Origin: Acidovorax sp. Root219
GTDB taxonomy: Bacteria; Pseudomonadota; Gammaproteobacteria; Burkholderiales; Burkholderiaceae_C
Direction of reading: 5' to 3'
Assembly: GCF_001428665.1 (NCBI RefSeq)
Contig: NZ_LMIJ01000010.1
Location: forward strand, 287,731 to 351,730
Length of the DNA: 64,000 nt
A model generated the notes under the pieces. The model searched no databases and had not been told where the DNA came from. It worked only from the letters and a program-made list of their open reading frames with translations. The position numbers were made by a program, and so were the translations under genes. The first letter of the stretch is position 1; each line of letters begins with the position of its first letter. Shown here piece by piece: positions 8,339 through 17,445 of the stretch.

Positions 8339-10155
8339 CCACCGAACACCCCAACACCTCCGCCGTGGACCCGCAACAGGGCTCGCTCAACCTGGGCATG
8401 ATCGGCAATTGCGCCATCAGCGCCCTCATCGACAACCATGCGCGCATGGTGTGGTGCTGCCTGCCGCGCTTTGACGGCGACCCGGTCTTCAACGCCCTGC
8501 TGCAGCCGGGGGACGAAGGCAGCCACTTCGCCATCGAGATCGAGGACATGGCCTCGGCCCACCAGTGGTACGAACCCAACACCGCCATCCTGCGCACGCA
8601 GCTGTTCGACAAGGCCGGGCATGGGGTCGAGATCACCGACTTCGCCCCGCGTTTTTACAGCCGCTCGCGCTACTTCAGGCCCATGACGCTGGTGCGCCGG
8701 GTGCGCCCCATCCAGGGCTCGCCGCGCATCCGCGTGGCCGTGAAGGTGAAGTACGACTGGGGCCAGACCGAGCCCCACATCACGCGCGGCAGCAACCACA
8801 TCCGCTACGTGGGCGGCAGCATGGCGCTGCGCCTGTCCACCGACGCACCGGTGTCGCATGTGCTCTCGGGCCAGCCCTTCGTGCTCACGCGCGAGCACAA
8901 CTTCATCCTGGGAGCCGACGAGAGCCTGCTCGACGGCATTGCCGACACGGCGCGCCTGTTCGAGCAGGAGACCACCGCCTACTGGCGCGGCTGGAGCCGG
9001 GCCCTGGCCGTGCCGCTGGAGTGGCAGGACGCGGTGATCCGCGCTGCCATCACCCTCAAGCTTTCGCTGTACGAAGACACGGGCGCCATTGTGGCGGCCA
9101 TGACCACCAGCATCCCCGAATCGGCCCACAGCGGGCGCAACTGGGACTACCGCTACTGCTGGCTGCGCGATGCCTTCTTCGTGGTGCGCGCGCTCAACAG
9201 CATCTCCGAAGTGGGCACCATGGAGGACTACCTGCGCTGGCTGAGCAACGTGGTGGTGGATGCGGGCAGCGGCCACATCCAGCCGCTGTACGGCATCGGC
9301 CTGGAGCGCGAGCTGCCCGAATCGATGATGCCGCAGCTGGCGGGCTACCGCGGCATGGGCCCGGTGCGCGTGGGCAACCAGGCGGCCGAGCATTTCCAGC
9401 ACGACGTGTACGGCAACATCGTGCTGGGTGCGGCCCAGGCCTTCCACGACCACCGGCTGCTGCACCGCGCAGGCCTGGGCGAGTTCACCCGGCTTGAACA
9501 GGTGGGCGAGAACGCGGTGCGCGTCTACGGCCAGCCCGATGCGGGCATGTGGGAGCTGCGCACGCGGGCGCGGGTGCACACCTCCTCGGCCCTCATGAGC
9601 TGGGCCGCCTGCGACCGCCTGGCCAAGATCGCCACCGCCCTCAGCCTGCCCGACCGGGCCGCCTACTGGCACGGCCATGCCCAACGCATGCGCGAGGAGA
9701 TCCTCGCCAAGTCCTGGAGCGAATCGCGCCAGGCCTTTGCCGAGAGCTTTGGCGGCAACGAGCTCGACGCCAGCGTGCTGCTGATGGCCGAGGTGGGCCT
9801 GATCGACCCCAGGGACCCGCGCTTCGTGAGCACGGTGGAGGCCATGGAAAAGAGCCTGTGCGATGGTCCCTACATGCGCCGCTACGAAGCGGCCGACGAC
9901 TTCGGCAAGCCCGAAACGGCCTTCAACATCTGCACCTTCTGGCGCATCGATGCGCTCGCGCGCATCGGCCGCAAGGACGAGGCGCGCGCCATCTTCGAGA
10001 CCATGCTGGCAGCGCGCAACCCGCTGGGCCTGCTCTCGGAAGACACCCACCCCGAGACCCAGGAGATGTGGGGCAACTTCCCGCAGACCTACTCGATGGT
10101 GGGCGTGATCAACGCCGCCGTGCGCCTGTCGGCCCCATGGGACAGCGTGATTTGA
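8335..10155 (+). CDS. Glycoside hydrolase family 15 protein
   Basis: A 606-residue cytoplasmic protein of GH15 (glucoamylase/trehalase-like). The N-terminal half (about residues 15-230) is the beta-rich domain found in the trehalase-like branch; the C-terminal (alpha/alpha)6 barrel starts near 260 with the signature GRNWDYRYCWLRDAFF. The ETAFNICTFWRIDALARIG segment near 525 is typical of the family. It has no signal peptide. It sits between otsB and otsA with a 4-base overlap to otsB, so a role in trehalose turnover or oligosaccharide trimming is likely. Whether it hydrolyses trehalose or an alpha-glucan cannot be decided from sequence alone. Confidence 0.88.
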   Translation: MTTEHPNTSAVDPQQGSLNLGMIGNCAISALIDNHARMVWCCLPRFDGDPVFNALLQPGDEGSHFAIEIEDMASAHQWYEPNTAILRTQLFDKAGHGVEITDFAPRFYSRSRYFRPMTLVRRVRPIQGSPRIRVAVKVKYDWGQTEPHITRGSNHIRYVGGSMALRLSTDAPVSHVLSGQPFVLTREHNFILGADESLLDGIADTARLFEQETTAYWRGWSRALAVPLEWQDAVIRAAITLKLSLYEDTGAIVAAMTTSIPESAHSGRNWDYRYCWLRDAFFVVRALNSISEVGTMEDYLRWLSNVVVDAGSGHIQPLYGIGLERELPESMMPQLAGYRGMGPVRVGNQAAEHFQHDVYGNIVLGAAQAFHDHRLLHRAGLGEFTRLEQVGENAVRVYGQPDAGMWELRTRARVHTSSALMSWAACDRLAKIATALSLPDRAAYWHGHAQRMREEILAKSWSESRQAFAESFGGNELDASVLLMAEVGLIDPRDPRFVSTVEAMEKSLCDGPYMRRYEAADDFGKPETAFNICTFWRIDALARIGRKDEARAIFETMLAARNPLGLLSEDTHPETQEMWGNFPQTYSMVGVINAAVRLSAPWDSVI

Positions 10156-10216
10156 CGCACCAGTTCGCGGCCCTGTCCGACACGGCCCGCCGGCGATCTG
10201 CACGGATCATCGGGTG

Positions 10217-11596
10217 ATGAGCCGTCTTGTTGTCATTTCCAACCGCCTTGCCGATCCCCGCAAACCCGCCGCCGGAGGCCTCGCGGTCGCCCTGGGCGAA
10301 GCCCTGAACCAGACCGGAGGGCTCTGGTTCGGCTGGAGCGGCACCGTGGTCGAGGGGGGCACGCCTGGCGAGGGCGAGATGCACACCCGCAGCGCCGGTG
10401 CCGTGACCCTGGCCACCGTGGATCTGTGCCGCGAAGACCACGATGCCTACTACCAGGGCTACAGCAACAGCGTGCTGTGGCCGGTGTTCCACTACCGGCT
10501 GGACCTGGCCGACTTCAACGCCAGCTACATCGCCGGCTACCGCCGCGTGAACCAGATGTTCGCGCGCAAGCTGCTGCCGCTCTTGCGCGACGACGACGTT
10601 ATCTGGGTGCATGACTACCACCTGATCCCGCTGGCCGCAGAGCTGCGCGCCATGGGTTGCTGCCAGCGCATCGGCTTCTTCCTGCACATTCCCATGCCGC
10701 CTCCGCTGATCATGGCGGCGATACCGCAGCACGAGTGGCTGATGCGTTCGCTGTTCGCCTATGACCTGGTGGGGCTGCAGAGTGAGGCCGATGTGGCGCA
10801 TTTCACGCGCTATGTACGCAACGAGGGCAGTGCCGAGGAAGTGGGCGCCCAGCGACTTCGTGCGTTTGGCGCCACGGTGCAGGTGCAGGCCTTCCCCATC
10901 GGCATCGACGTGGACGAGTTCACGCGCCTCGCGCAGGCCCCCGACGCCGTGGAAACCTACGAGAACATCCGCGACGAGTATTCGCGCCGCCGCCTGCTTC
11001 TGGGCATCGACCGGCTCGACTACTCCAAGGGCATACCGCACCGCGTGCGCGCCTACCGCGAACTGCTGGACCGCTATCCCGAAAACCGCAACAGCGCCAC
11101 GATGATCATGATCGCCTCGCCCTCGCGCGATGACGTGCATGCCTATTCGGATTTGCGCCAGGAGCTCGAAGGGCTGTGCGGCTCGGTCAACGGCGACTAC
11201 GGCGAGCTCGACTGGATGCCGGTGCGCTACATCCACCGCACCGTGGCACGCAAGCGCGTGCCCGGCCTGTGCCGCGCCGCCGCCGTGGGCCTGGTGACCC
11301 CGCTGCGCGATGGCATGAACCTGGTGGCCAAGGAATATGTGGTGGCGCAGGACCCCGAGGACCCCGGCGTGCTGGTGCTCTCGCGCTTTGCCGGCGCGGC
11401 CGAGCAGCTCAAGGAAGCGCTGCTGGTGAACCCCTACGACACCCAGGGCACGGCCGACAGCATCCAGCATGCCCTGCAGATGCCGCTGCCCGAACGGCAG
11501 GCACGGCACCAGAAGCTCATGGCGCGCATCCGCGAGCATGACGTGCATTGGTGGCGCAAGGCCTTCCTTCAAGCCCTGCAGGAGGCAGGGGACTGA
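10217..11596 (+). CDS. otsA: Alpha,alpha-trehalose-phosphate synthase (OtsA)
   Basis: This GT20 glycosyltransferase joins UDP-glucose and glucose 6-phosphate to make trehalose 6-phosphate. The 459-residue product has the N-terminal [13 protein letters not shown], the glycine loop ([13 protein letters not shown]), the [11 protein letters not shown] motif near 131, the [12 protein letters not shown] motif near 262 and the acceptor/donor site [14 protein letters not shown] near 361. All catalytic segments are intact. The preceding in-frame GTG (10214) is less likely than the ATG. It starts 61 bases after the GH15 gene and completes the trehalose operon. Confidence 0.95.
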   Translation: MSRLVVISNRLADPRKPAAGGLAVALGEALNQTGGLWFGWSGTVVEGGTPGEGEMHTRSAGAVTLATVDLCREDHDAYYQGYSNSVLWPVFHYRLDLADFNASYIAGYRRVNQMFARKLLPLLRDDDVIWVHDYHLIPLAAELRAMGCCQRIGFFLHIPMPPPLIMAAIPQHEWLMRSLFAYDLVGLQSEADVAHFTRYVRNEGSAEEVGAQRLRAFGATVQVQAFPIGIDVDEFTRLAQAPDAVETYENIRDEYSRRRLLLGIDRLDYSKGIPHRVRAYRELLDRYPENRNSATMIMIASPSRDDVHAYSDLRQELEGLCGSVNGDYGELDWMPVRYIHRTVARKRVPGLCRAAAVGLVTPLRDGMNLVAKEYVVAQDPEDPGVLVLSRFAGAAEQLKEALLVNPYDTQGTADSIQHALQMPLPERQARHQKLMARIREHDVHWWRKAFLQALQEAGD

Positions 11597-11602
11597 GGGC
11601 AA

Positions 11603-11797
11603 TCAGATGAATTTGGCGATCAGGCTGACGATGAAGCTCAGCAGCAGGGTCGACGCAAGAGGTATGTCCCACTCCCGTCCCCGCCATGTGAAGCGCAGGT
11701 CGCCCGGCAGCCTGCCGAAGCCGATGCGCCGCAGCATGGGCGACAGCCAGCTGATGCACATCAGCGCGAGAAAGACGACGAGGAACCAGCGGAGCAT
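11603..11797 (-). CDS. DUF2905 family small membrane protein
   Basis: A 64-residue protein with two hydrophobic segments (residues 3-19 and 47-63) around a short basic loop (RRIGFGRLPGDLRF). The GRLPGD motif and size identify DUF2905, a widespread family of unknown function. It converges on otsA, 6 bases away. It lies 30 bases downstream of the ABC permease gene on the same strand, so it may be the last gene of that operon. No function can be proposed. Confidence 0.75.
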   Translation of the reverse strand: MLRWFLVVFLALMCISWLSPMLRRIGFGRLPGDLRFTWRGREWDIPLASTLLLSFIVSLIAKFI

Positions 11798-11827
11798 GCC
11801 CCGAGTGTAGGGTGGCCGGCGCTAACT

Positions 11828-12703
11828 TCAGCGCTGTACACCCCAGCGGCGCACGGTCAGGCGTTCGAGCGTATGAAAGCCCAGGCTCTCCACCGCCAGG
11901 CCGATCAGGATCACCAGCACCAGGCCCGCAAACACCTTGTCGGTATAGAGCTCGTTGCGGTTCTGGAAGATGTACCAGCCCAGCCCTCCCTTGCCCGACG
12001 ACGCGCCGAACACCAGCTCGGCCGCGATCAGCGTGCGCCAGGCAAAGGCCCAGCCGATCTTCAGGCCCGACAGGATGGACGGCAACGCGGCGGGCACCAG
12101 GATCTGCAGCACGTAGCGGATGCCCGTGAGGCCATAGTTGCGCCCGGCCATGCGCAGCGTCTCGGGCACGGACTGAAAGCCCGCGTAGGTGTTGAGCGCC
12201 AGCGGCCACAGCACCGAGTGGATCAGCACGAACACCAGGCTGCCCTGTCCCAGGCCGAACCACAGCAGCGCCAGCGGCAGCAATGCGATGGCCGGCAGCG
12301 GGTTGAACATGGAGGTCAGCGTGGACAGCAGGTCGCGCCCGAACTGGGTGGACACGGCCAGCGTGGTGAGCACGAAGGCCCCGAAGATGCCTGCGAGGTA
12401 GCCCTTGAGCAGCACCGACAGCGAGATCGCCGTCTTGGCGACCAGCTCACCCGAGGCCAGGCCTTCCACCAGCGCCTTGGCGGTCTGCAAAAAGGTGGGC
12501 AGCAGCAGGTCGTTGTCCTGCCAGCGGGCCACCACCTCCCACAGCGCGGCCAGCACCGCCAGGATCGCCAGCTTGCGCACCCATGCCTGTTGCCAGATGC
12601 GCGCGGCCAGCGGCAAGGGTTGCACGGGTGCGATGCCGCCCAGCGGCTCCAGGCTGCGCTCAAACTCGGGGCGCACGGGAGGGGTCAGCAGGGAGGCGCT
12701 CAT
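11828..12703 (-). CDS. ABC transporter permease, sulfonate/nitrate type
   Basis: A 291-residue inner-membrane permease of the SsuC/TauC/NrtB group (BPD_transp_1 domain, about residues 95-280). It has six hydrophobic segments; the coupling segment follows the usual EAA-loop position (LRMAGRNYGLTGIRYVLQI, near 165). The N-terminal 40 residues are a cytoplasmic extension rich in Pro. It works with the ATPase at 12700 and the binding protein at 13736. The start overlaps the end of the ATPase gene by 4 bases. Substrate class is inferred from the adjacent TauD oxygenase: an alkyl sulfonate such as taurine is the best guess. Confidence 0.85.
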   Translation of the reverse strand: MSASLLTPPVRPEFERSLEPLGGIAPVQPLPLAARIWQQAWVRKLAILAVLAALWEVVARWQDNDLLLPTFLQTAKALVEGLASGELVAKTAISLSVLLKGYLAGIFGAFVLTTLAVSTQFGRDLLSTLTSMFNPLPAIALLPLALLWFGLGQGSLVFVLIHSVLWPLALNTYAGFQSVPETLRMAGRNYGLTGIRYVLQILVPAALPSILSGLKIGWAFAWRTLIAAELVFGASSGKGGLGWYIFQNRNELYTDKVFAGLVLVILIGLAVESLGFHTLERLTVRRWGVQR

Positions 12704-13722
12704 ACGGAAATCTGGAAAGGCAGCGAACCCACGGCCCGCTGTGGGGGGATGAGCGCCACCCCACCACGGCGGCCGGGTGCCAGGGCCTCGGCATCGGCCT
12801 GCACCGATCCCGGCACGGCGCCGGCAGCGGGTTCGTCGAACAGCAGGCGGTGGATGCGCTGCGCCGTGGCCTGGAACTCAGCACTGCCCAGGCTGTGCAG
12901 CCCGAACTGGTGGCTGTTGAGCTCGGCGCGCAGCCGCCCCGGATGCGGCGAGAGGATGGCGATGCGGTTGCCCACCACCAGCGCCTCTTCGATGGAATGG
13001 GTGACGAAGATCAGCGTGAAGCGAAACTCGTCCCACAGCGAGAGCAGTTCCTCCTGCATGCGCCGGCGCGTGAGGGCGTCGAGCGCGGCAAAGGGCTCGT
13101 CCATCAGCAGCACCTGGGGCTGCATGGCCAGCGCGCGCGCAATGGCCACGCGCTGCTTCATGCCGCCCGACAGCTGGTGCGGGTGCACGTCGGCAAACTT
13201 CGACAGCCCCACCTTGTCGATGTAGAGCGCGGCGCGTTCGGCCGCTTCCTTGCGGCCCACGCTGCGCGAGGCCAGCAAAGGGAACATCACGTTGTCGCGC
13301 ACGGTCTTCCAGGGCGGCAACTGGTCGAACTCCTGGAACACCACCACCCGGTCGGGCCCGGGCCGCGTGACGGCGCGTCCGCCCAGCAGGATTTGTCCCT
13401 CACTGGGCGCGATGAAGCCGGCAATCGACTTGAGCAGCGTGGATTTGCCGCAACCCGAGGCACCGAGCAGCACGAAGCGGTCGCCCGCATGCACGTCGAA
13501 GCCCACGCGGTGCGTGGCGCGCACCACGCGCTCGCGCGTGCGGTAGTCGATGCTGACGCCCTGCACCTGCAGCAGGGCGGCGGGTGCAGGGCCGGGCACC
13601 ACGCGGGCATCAACACCCGCCGCCGGATGGCCCGGGGCTCGCGCCTCGTCGTCCTGCAGCGCCGCACGCTCGCTTTGCAGCGGCGGCGAGAAGGGCCCCA
13701 TGCGGATGGTGTGCTCGCTCAT
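12700..13722 (-). CDS. ABC transporter ATP-binding protein, SsuB/TauB type
   Basis: A 340-residue ATPase with Walker A LLGASGCGKSTLL (about residue 85), Q-loop VVFQEFDQLPPW, signature LSGGMKQRVAIARAL and Walker B QVLLMDEPFAALD followed by the switch His in THSIEEAL. It is about 80 residues longer than typical SsuB: a Pro/Ala-rich N-terminal extension of about 45 residues precedes the nucleotide-binding domain, and a C-terminal tail of about 70 residues follows it. The start at 13722 is 13 bases after the binding-protein gene; the frame is open further upstream into that gene, but those residues are artefactual. Confidence 0.87.
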   Translation of the reverse strand: MSEHTIRMGPFSPPLQSERAALQDDEARAPGHPAAGVDARVVPGPAPAALLQVQGVSIDYRTRERVVRATHRVGFDVHAGDRFVLLGASGCGKSTLLKSIAGFIAPSEGQILLGGRAVTRPGPDRVVVFQEFDQLPPWKTVRDNVMFPLLASRSVGRKEAAERAALYIDKVGLSKFADVHPHQLSGGMKQRVAIARALAMQPQVLLMDEPFAALDALTRRRMQEELLSLWDEFRFTLIFVTHSIEEALVVGNRIAILSPHPGRLRAELNSHQFGLHSLGSAEFQATAQRIHRLLFDEPAAGAVPGSVQADAEALAPGRRGGVALIPPQRAVGSLPFQISV

Positions 13723-13735
13723 GCCCGGAACTCGC

Positions 13736-14782
13736 TCAGTTGCCCGACGCCGTGTGCGCGTCTTCGAAGAAATAGTCCTTGAGCGCAGTCGGCTGGTTCT
13801 TGATGGCTCCGACGCGGTGCAGGAACTGGCCCATGCCCAGTGTGTTCTCGGGGCGCACCTTGAACTGCACCTCGGGGTTCTGGATGATCTTGAGCAGCAG
13901 GCCGCGGTCGGTGTTGCCGCCCGATACCTTGAGGTAGATGTCGGCCGCCTTCTCGGGGTTGGCCGCGACGAACCTGGCGGCTTCGTCGAGCGCGTCGACG
14001 AAGGCCTTGTAGGTCTTGGGGCTCTCGGCACGGAATTTCTCGGTGGCGTAGAGCACGGTGGCCGATGCCGGGCCGCCGAGCACGTCGTACGAGTTCAGCA
14101 CGATCTTCGCCTTGGGGTTGCCGGCCAGTTCCTGCTCCTGGAAGGGCGGGTTGCCGAAGTGGCCCGTGATCTCGGTGCCGCCCTTGATGATGGCCGCCGC
14201 CGCGTCAGGGTGCGGCAATGCCACCTGGTTCTTGTCCAGGCGGTTGAACTCCTTCTCGCCCCAGAGCTTGGCCGACGCCATCTGCAGCACGCGCGACTGC
14301 ACCGACACACCGACGGCAGGAAGCGCAATGCGGTCCTTGTCGGTGAAGTCGGCAATGGTCTTCACCGAAGGGTTGTTGCTCACCAGGTAGTACGGGAAGT
14401 TGCCCAGCGATGCCACGCCCTTGACGTTCTGGCGGCCCTTGGTCCGGTCCCACAGCGTGAACAGCGGGCCCACGCCGGCACCGGCGATATCGATGTTGCC
14501 CGACAGCAGCGCGTCGTTGACGGCCGAGCCGCCCGACAGCTGCAGGAACTCGACCTTGATGTCCACGCCCGCGGCCTTGCCGTGCTTTTCAATGAGCTTG
14601 TTCTCCTGCGCCACGTTGAGCAGCAGGTAGACGATGCCGAACTGCTGCGCAATGCGCAACTGGCCTTCGGCCGCGTGCACCCTGGTGGTCAAGCCCAACC
14701 CTCCAGCCAGCAGCCCAGCGGTGGCCAGGGCGGCGATGGTCTTGCGCACGATGCGGCGGCGGGTGGTCTGGAACATGGTCAT
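13736..14782 (-). CDS. ABC transporter substrate-binding protein, SsuA/TauA-like
   Basis: A 348-residue periplasmic binding protein. It begins with a signal sequence (cleavage near RVHA|AEGQ); the paired arginines in TTRRRIVRKT hint at Tat export, though Sec is possible. The mature part has the NMT1/SsuA-like fold: an FGIVYLLLNVAQ opening strand, a GGSAVNDALLSGNIDIAGAG segment where the ligand cleft begins, and the paired lobes. It is the second gene of tauD-like, SBP, ATPase, permease on the minus strand. Ligand identity is inferred from context only. Confidence 0.86.
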   Translation of the reverse strand: MTMFQTTRRRIVRKTIAALATAGLLAGGLGLTTRVHAAEGQLRIAQQFGIVYLLLNVAQENKLIEKHGKAAGVDIKVEFLQLSGGSAVNDALLSGNIDIAGAGVGPLFTLWDRTKGRQNVKGVASLGNFPYYLVSNNPSVKTIADFTDKDRIALPAVGVSVQSRVLQMASAKLWGEKEFNRLDKNQVALPHPDAAAAIIKGGTEITGHFGNPPFQEQELAGNPKAKIVLNSYDVLGGPASATVLYATEKFRAESPKTYKAFVDALDEAARFVAANPEKAADIYLKVSGGNTDRGLLLKIIQNPEVQFKVRPENTLGMGQFLHRVGAIKNQPTALKDYFFEDAHTASGN

Positions 14783-14828
14783 GGGTCCTGTGCAGTCAAA
14801 AGTGAAGAATGAAAAAGCGCCAAGGCGG

Positions 14829-14913
14829 CTCAAAAAGCTCTGCGAAGCGGTTCTGTTCAGTACGGCAAGACGCAGCAACGGCGCCAGAAACGCTTTTTGA
14901 AACGCTTTTTGAG
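14829..14913. repeat. Intercistronic direct and inverted repeats
   Basis: Between the TauD-like gene and the binding-protein gene lies a tandem copy of GAAACGCTTTTT (14887-14898 and 14899-14910). In addition CTCAAAAAGC (14829-14838) is the exact complement of GCTTTTTGAG (14904-14913), so the transcript can fold into a long stem-loop. Such structures between an oxygenase and a binding-protein cistron could stabilise the downstream mRNA, but that is inference. Confidence 0.5.
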
Positions 14914-14923
14914 TCGCCCGCCA

Positions 14924-15853
14924 TCAAAAAGGCAGGTCGCCTTCGATGGTGGTGCGGTACAGCTTTCGGCGCTCGGTATCGGGCGTCCCGGCAGCCAGAT
15001 GGGTGACCGAACGGTTGTCCCAGAACACCATGTCGTGCGGCTGCCACTGGTGGCGCAAGGTGAACTCGGGGCGCACGCTGGCGGCGAACAACTCGGCCAG
15101 CAGGGCCTGGCCCTCGTCCTCGGGCAGGCCGACGATGCGCGTGGTGAAGTGCTCGCTCACGAACAGTGCCTTGCGCCCGGTCTCGGGGTGGGTGCGCACG
15201 ACGGGGTGGATGGAGGGCGCCACCTCGTCGATCTGCGCCTGGGTGAGTTGGGGACGCCAGGGGCTGCGGGCGCGCAGCTCTTCGTACTTGGCCAGGTAGC
15301 TGTGCTCGGCCTTGAGCGGCGCGATACGCGCCTTGAGCGTCTCGGGCAGGGCGTCGTAGGCGGCGTGCTGATCGGCGAACAGGGTGTCGCCGCCTTCGCC
15401 CGGCAGTTCCTGCGCGTGCAGCAGCGAGCCCAGGCTGGGCTTGTCCTTGTACGACAGGTCCGAGTGCCAGTAGTGGCCTGCATCGCCCAGACCGATGGGC
15501 TGGCCAGCGGCGTCCTTGATGTTGGAGACGATCAGGATTTCGGGATGGCCCACCAGCTGAAAATTCTTGAGCACGTGGATCTGCAGCGGCCCGAAGCGGC
15601 GGCTGAACTCGACATGCTGCTGCGGCGTGATGCGCTGGTCGCGGAACACCAGCACGTGGTGGTCGAGGTGCGCGCGGTGGATGCGTGCGAAGTCCTCATG
15701 GCCCAGCGGGCGCGACAGGTCCAGGCCCAGCACCTCAGCGCCCAGCGGGCCGGCGGCGCCTGCCACGGGGCGGATCACCAGGCCTTGCGGCGGTGCGTCG
15801 CCAGAGGCTAGTGCGGACGGGGGAATGGAAGCAGGTGACAGAACAGCCGACAT
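14924..15853 (-). CDS. TauD/TfdA family Fe(II)/2-oxoglutarate dioxygenase
   Basis: A 309-residue non-heme iron oxygenase. The first iron ligands are in HYWHSDLSYKDKP (HxD near residue 127), the distal His in FWDNRSVTHLAAG near 290, and the 2-oxoglutarate-binding Arg lies in the C-terminal RRKLYRTTIEGD. Family members hydroxylate the carbon next to a leaving group: taurine, alkyl sulfonates, or phenoxyacetates. The ATG at 15853 sits just before the conserved N-terminus; an earlier in-frame ATG at 15901 is less likely. It heads the minus-strand operon with a sulfonate-type ABC transporter and is divergent from eutB. Confidence 0.88.
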   Translation of the reverse strand: MSAVLSPASIPPSALASGDAPPQGLVIRPVAGAAGPLGAEVLGLDLSRPLGHEDFARIHRAHLDHHVLVFRDQRITPQQHVEFSRRFGPLQIHVLKNFQLVGHPEILIVSNIKDAAGQPIGLGDAGHYWHSDLSYKDKPSLGSLLHAQELPGEGGDTLFADQHAAYDALPETLKARIAPLKAEHSYLAKYEELRARSPWRPQLTQAQIDEVAPSIHPVVRTHPETGRKALFVSEHFTTRIVGLPEDEGQALLAELFAASVRPEFTLRHQWQPHDMVFWDNRSVTHLAAGTPDTERRKLYRTTIEGDLPF

Positions 15854-15991
15854 AGGGACCTCGTGGGAATCTTTTGGGGCCATGTGCCCTGATGCCTTCA
15901 CTCTAGGTTGCGCGGCTTATTCTGGGAACGAATGTTTTCTCAGTTATTAACAACAAAAACAGCTAAGACCGTGTTTTTCACTTTTCACGGG

Positions 15992-16007
15992 TGGCACATC
16001 GCTTGCA
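15992..16007 (+). promoter_or_regulatory. Sigma-54 promoter upstream of eutBC
   Basis: The sequence TGGCACATCGCTTGCA matches the sigma-54 consensus TGGCAC-N5-TTGCA at every fixed base, with GG (15993-15994) and GC (16005-16006) in exact -24/-12 spacing. The expected start site is about 16018, 33 bases before the eutB ATG. This implies that eutBC needs RpoN and an activator, consistent with nitrogen control of ethanolamine use. Confidence 0.8.
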
Positions 16008-16050
16008 AGGGCATGCCATCATTGCCCACGGCCCATCCACCTCCTTACCG

Positions 16051-17445
16051 ATGTCGGCGACCTACCACCACACCATCCATGGCCACCGCTGGCTGTTCGA
16101 CGATCTGCGCGAAGTGATGGCCAAGGCCACGCCTGCGCGATCCGGAGACACGCTGGCCGGCATCGCGGCCGGCTCGGCGGTGGAGCGCATGGCCGCGCGC
16201 ATGTGCCTGGCGGATCTGCCGCTGACACGCTTCCTGAACGAAACGCTGGTGCCCTACGAAAGCGACGAGGTCACCCGCCTGATCATCGACACACACCATG
16301 CTGCGGCCTTTGCCCCCATTGCCCACCTCACCGTGGGCGGGCTGCGCGAGTGGCTGCTGGCGGCCGACACGGCAGCGCTTGTCGCCGTGGCCCCTGGCCT
16401 CACCCCCGAAATGGCGGCCGCCGTGAGCAAGCTCATGCGCAACCAGGACCTGGTGGCCGTTGCGCGCAACTGCCGGGTGGTCACACGCTTTCGCAACACC
16501 ATCGGCCTGCCGGGCCACCTGGCCGTGCGCCTGCAGCCCAACCACCCGACCGACGACTTGCGCGGCATCGCGGCGTCGATGGTGGACGGCTTGCTCTACG
16601 GTGCGGGGGACGCGGTGATCGGCATCAACCCCGCCACGGACAGCATCTCCGCCCTCACCGGCCTGGTGCATATGCTGGACGAAGTCATCACCAGGCTGCA
16701 GATCCCCACGCAATCGTGCGTGCTGACCCACGTGACCAACACCGTGCAGATGATCGAGCAGGGCGCGCCGGTGGACCTGGTGTTCCAGTCCATCGCCGGC
16801 ACTGAAAAGGCCAATGCCGGCTTCGGCATCAACTTGGCGCTGCTGCGCGAGGCACGCGAGGCGGCCCTGTCCCTCAAGCGCGGCACGCTGGGCGACAACG
16901 TGATGTATTTCGAGACCGGCCAGGGCAGCGCCCTGTCGGCCAACGCCCACCACGGCGTGGACCAGCAGACCTGCGAGGCGCGGGCCTACGGCGTGGCGCG
17001 CGCTTTCTCGCCGCTTCTCACCAACACGGTGGTCGGCTTCATCGGGCCGGAGTACCTGTACGACGGCAAGCAGATCATCCGCGCCGGCCTGGAAGACCAT
17101 TTCTGCGGCAAGCTGCTCGGGGTGCCGCTGGGCTGCGACGTCTGCTACACCAACCATGCCGAGGCCGATTCGGACGACATGGACACGCTGATGACGCTGC
17201 TCGGCGTGGCGGGCCTGACCTTCATCATGGGCGTACCCGGCGCCGACGACATCATGCTCAACTACCAGAGCACCTCGTTCCACGACGCGCTGTACCTGCG
17301 CGAGGTGCTGGGCCTCCAGCGCGCACCCGAGTTCGAGGCCTGGCTGCAGCGCATGCAACTGGCCGACGGCGCGGGGCGGCTGCTGCCCGCCGCACAACAG
17401 CAGGCCGCCATCGCGCAGCTGCGGCAGATCGGTATGCGGGCATGA
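16051..17445 (+). CDS. eutB: Ethanolamine ammonia-lyase large subunit
   Basis: EutB is the catalytic subunit of the adenosylcobalamin-dependent enzyme that splits ethanolamine into acetaldehyde and ammonia. The 464-residue protein matches the TIM-barrel family over its full length: DLPLTRFLNETLVPYE near 50, the NTIGLPGHLAVRLQPNHP stretch near 149, QSIAGTEKANAGFGINL near 248 and the C-terminal GVPGADDIMLNYQSTSFHDA. Start ATG 16051 is chosen because the upstream GTG (15991) lies in the promoter. The stop overlaps eutC (ATGA). No eutA reactivase or carboxysome genes are nearby, so this is the short eutBC form. Confidence 0.95.
   Translation: MSATYHHTIHGHRWLFDDLREVMAKATPARSGDTLAGIAAGSAVERMAARMCLADLPLTRFLNETLVPYESDEVTRLIIDTHHAAAFAPIAHLTVGGLREWLLAADTAALVAVAPGLTPEMAAAVSKLMRNQDLVAVARNCRVVTRFRNTIGLPGHLAVRLQPNHPTDDLRGIAASMVDGLLYGAGDAVIGINPATDSISALTGLVHMLDEVITRLQIPTQSCVLTHVTNTVQMIEQGAPVDLVFQSIAGTEKANAGFGINLALLREAREAALSLKRGTLGDNVMYFETGQGSALSANAHHGVDQQTCEARAYGVARAFSPLLTNTVVGFIGPEYLYDGKQIIRAGLEDHFCGKLLGVPLGCDVCYTNHAEADSDDMDTLMTLLGVAGLTFIMGVPGADDIMLNYQSTSFHDALYLREVLGLQRAPEFEAWLQRMQLADGAGRLLPAAQQQAAIAQLRQIGMRA

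Noticed and set aside
15991-16050. Upstream start for eutB
   Set aside because: The GTG at 15991 overlaps the sigma-54 -24 element and the extra 20 residues do not match EutB; ATG 16051 is preferred.
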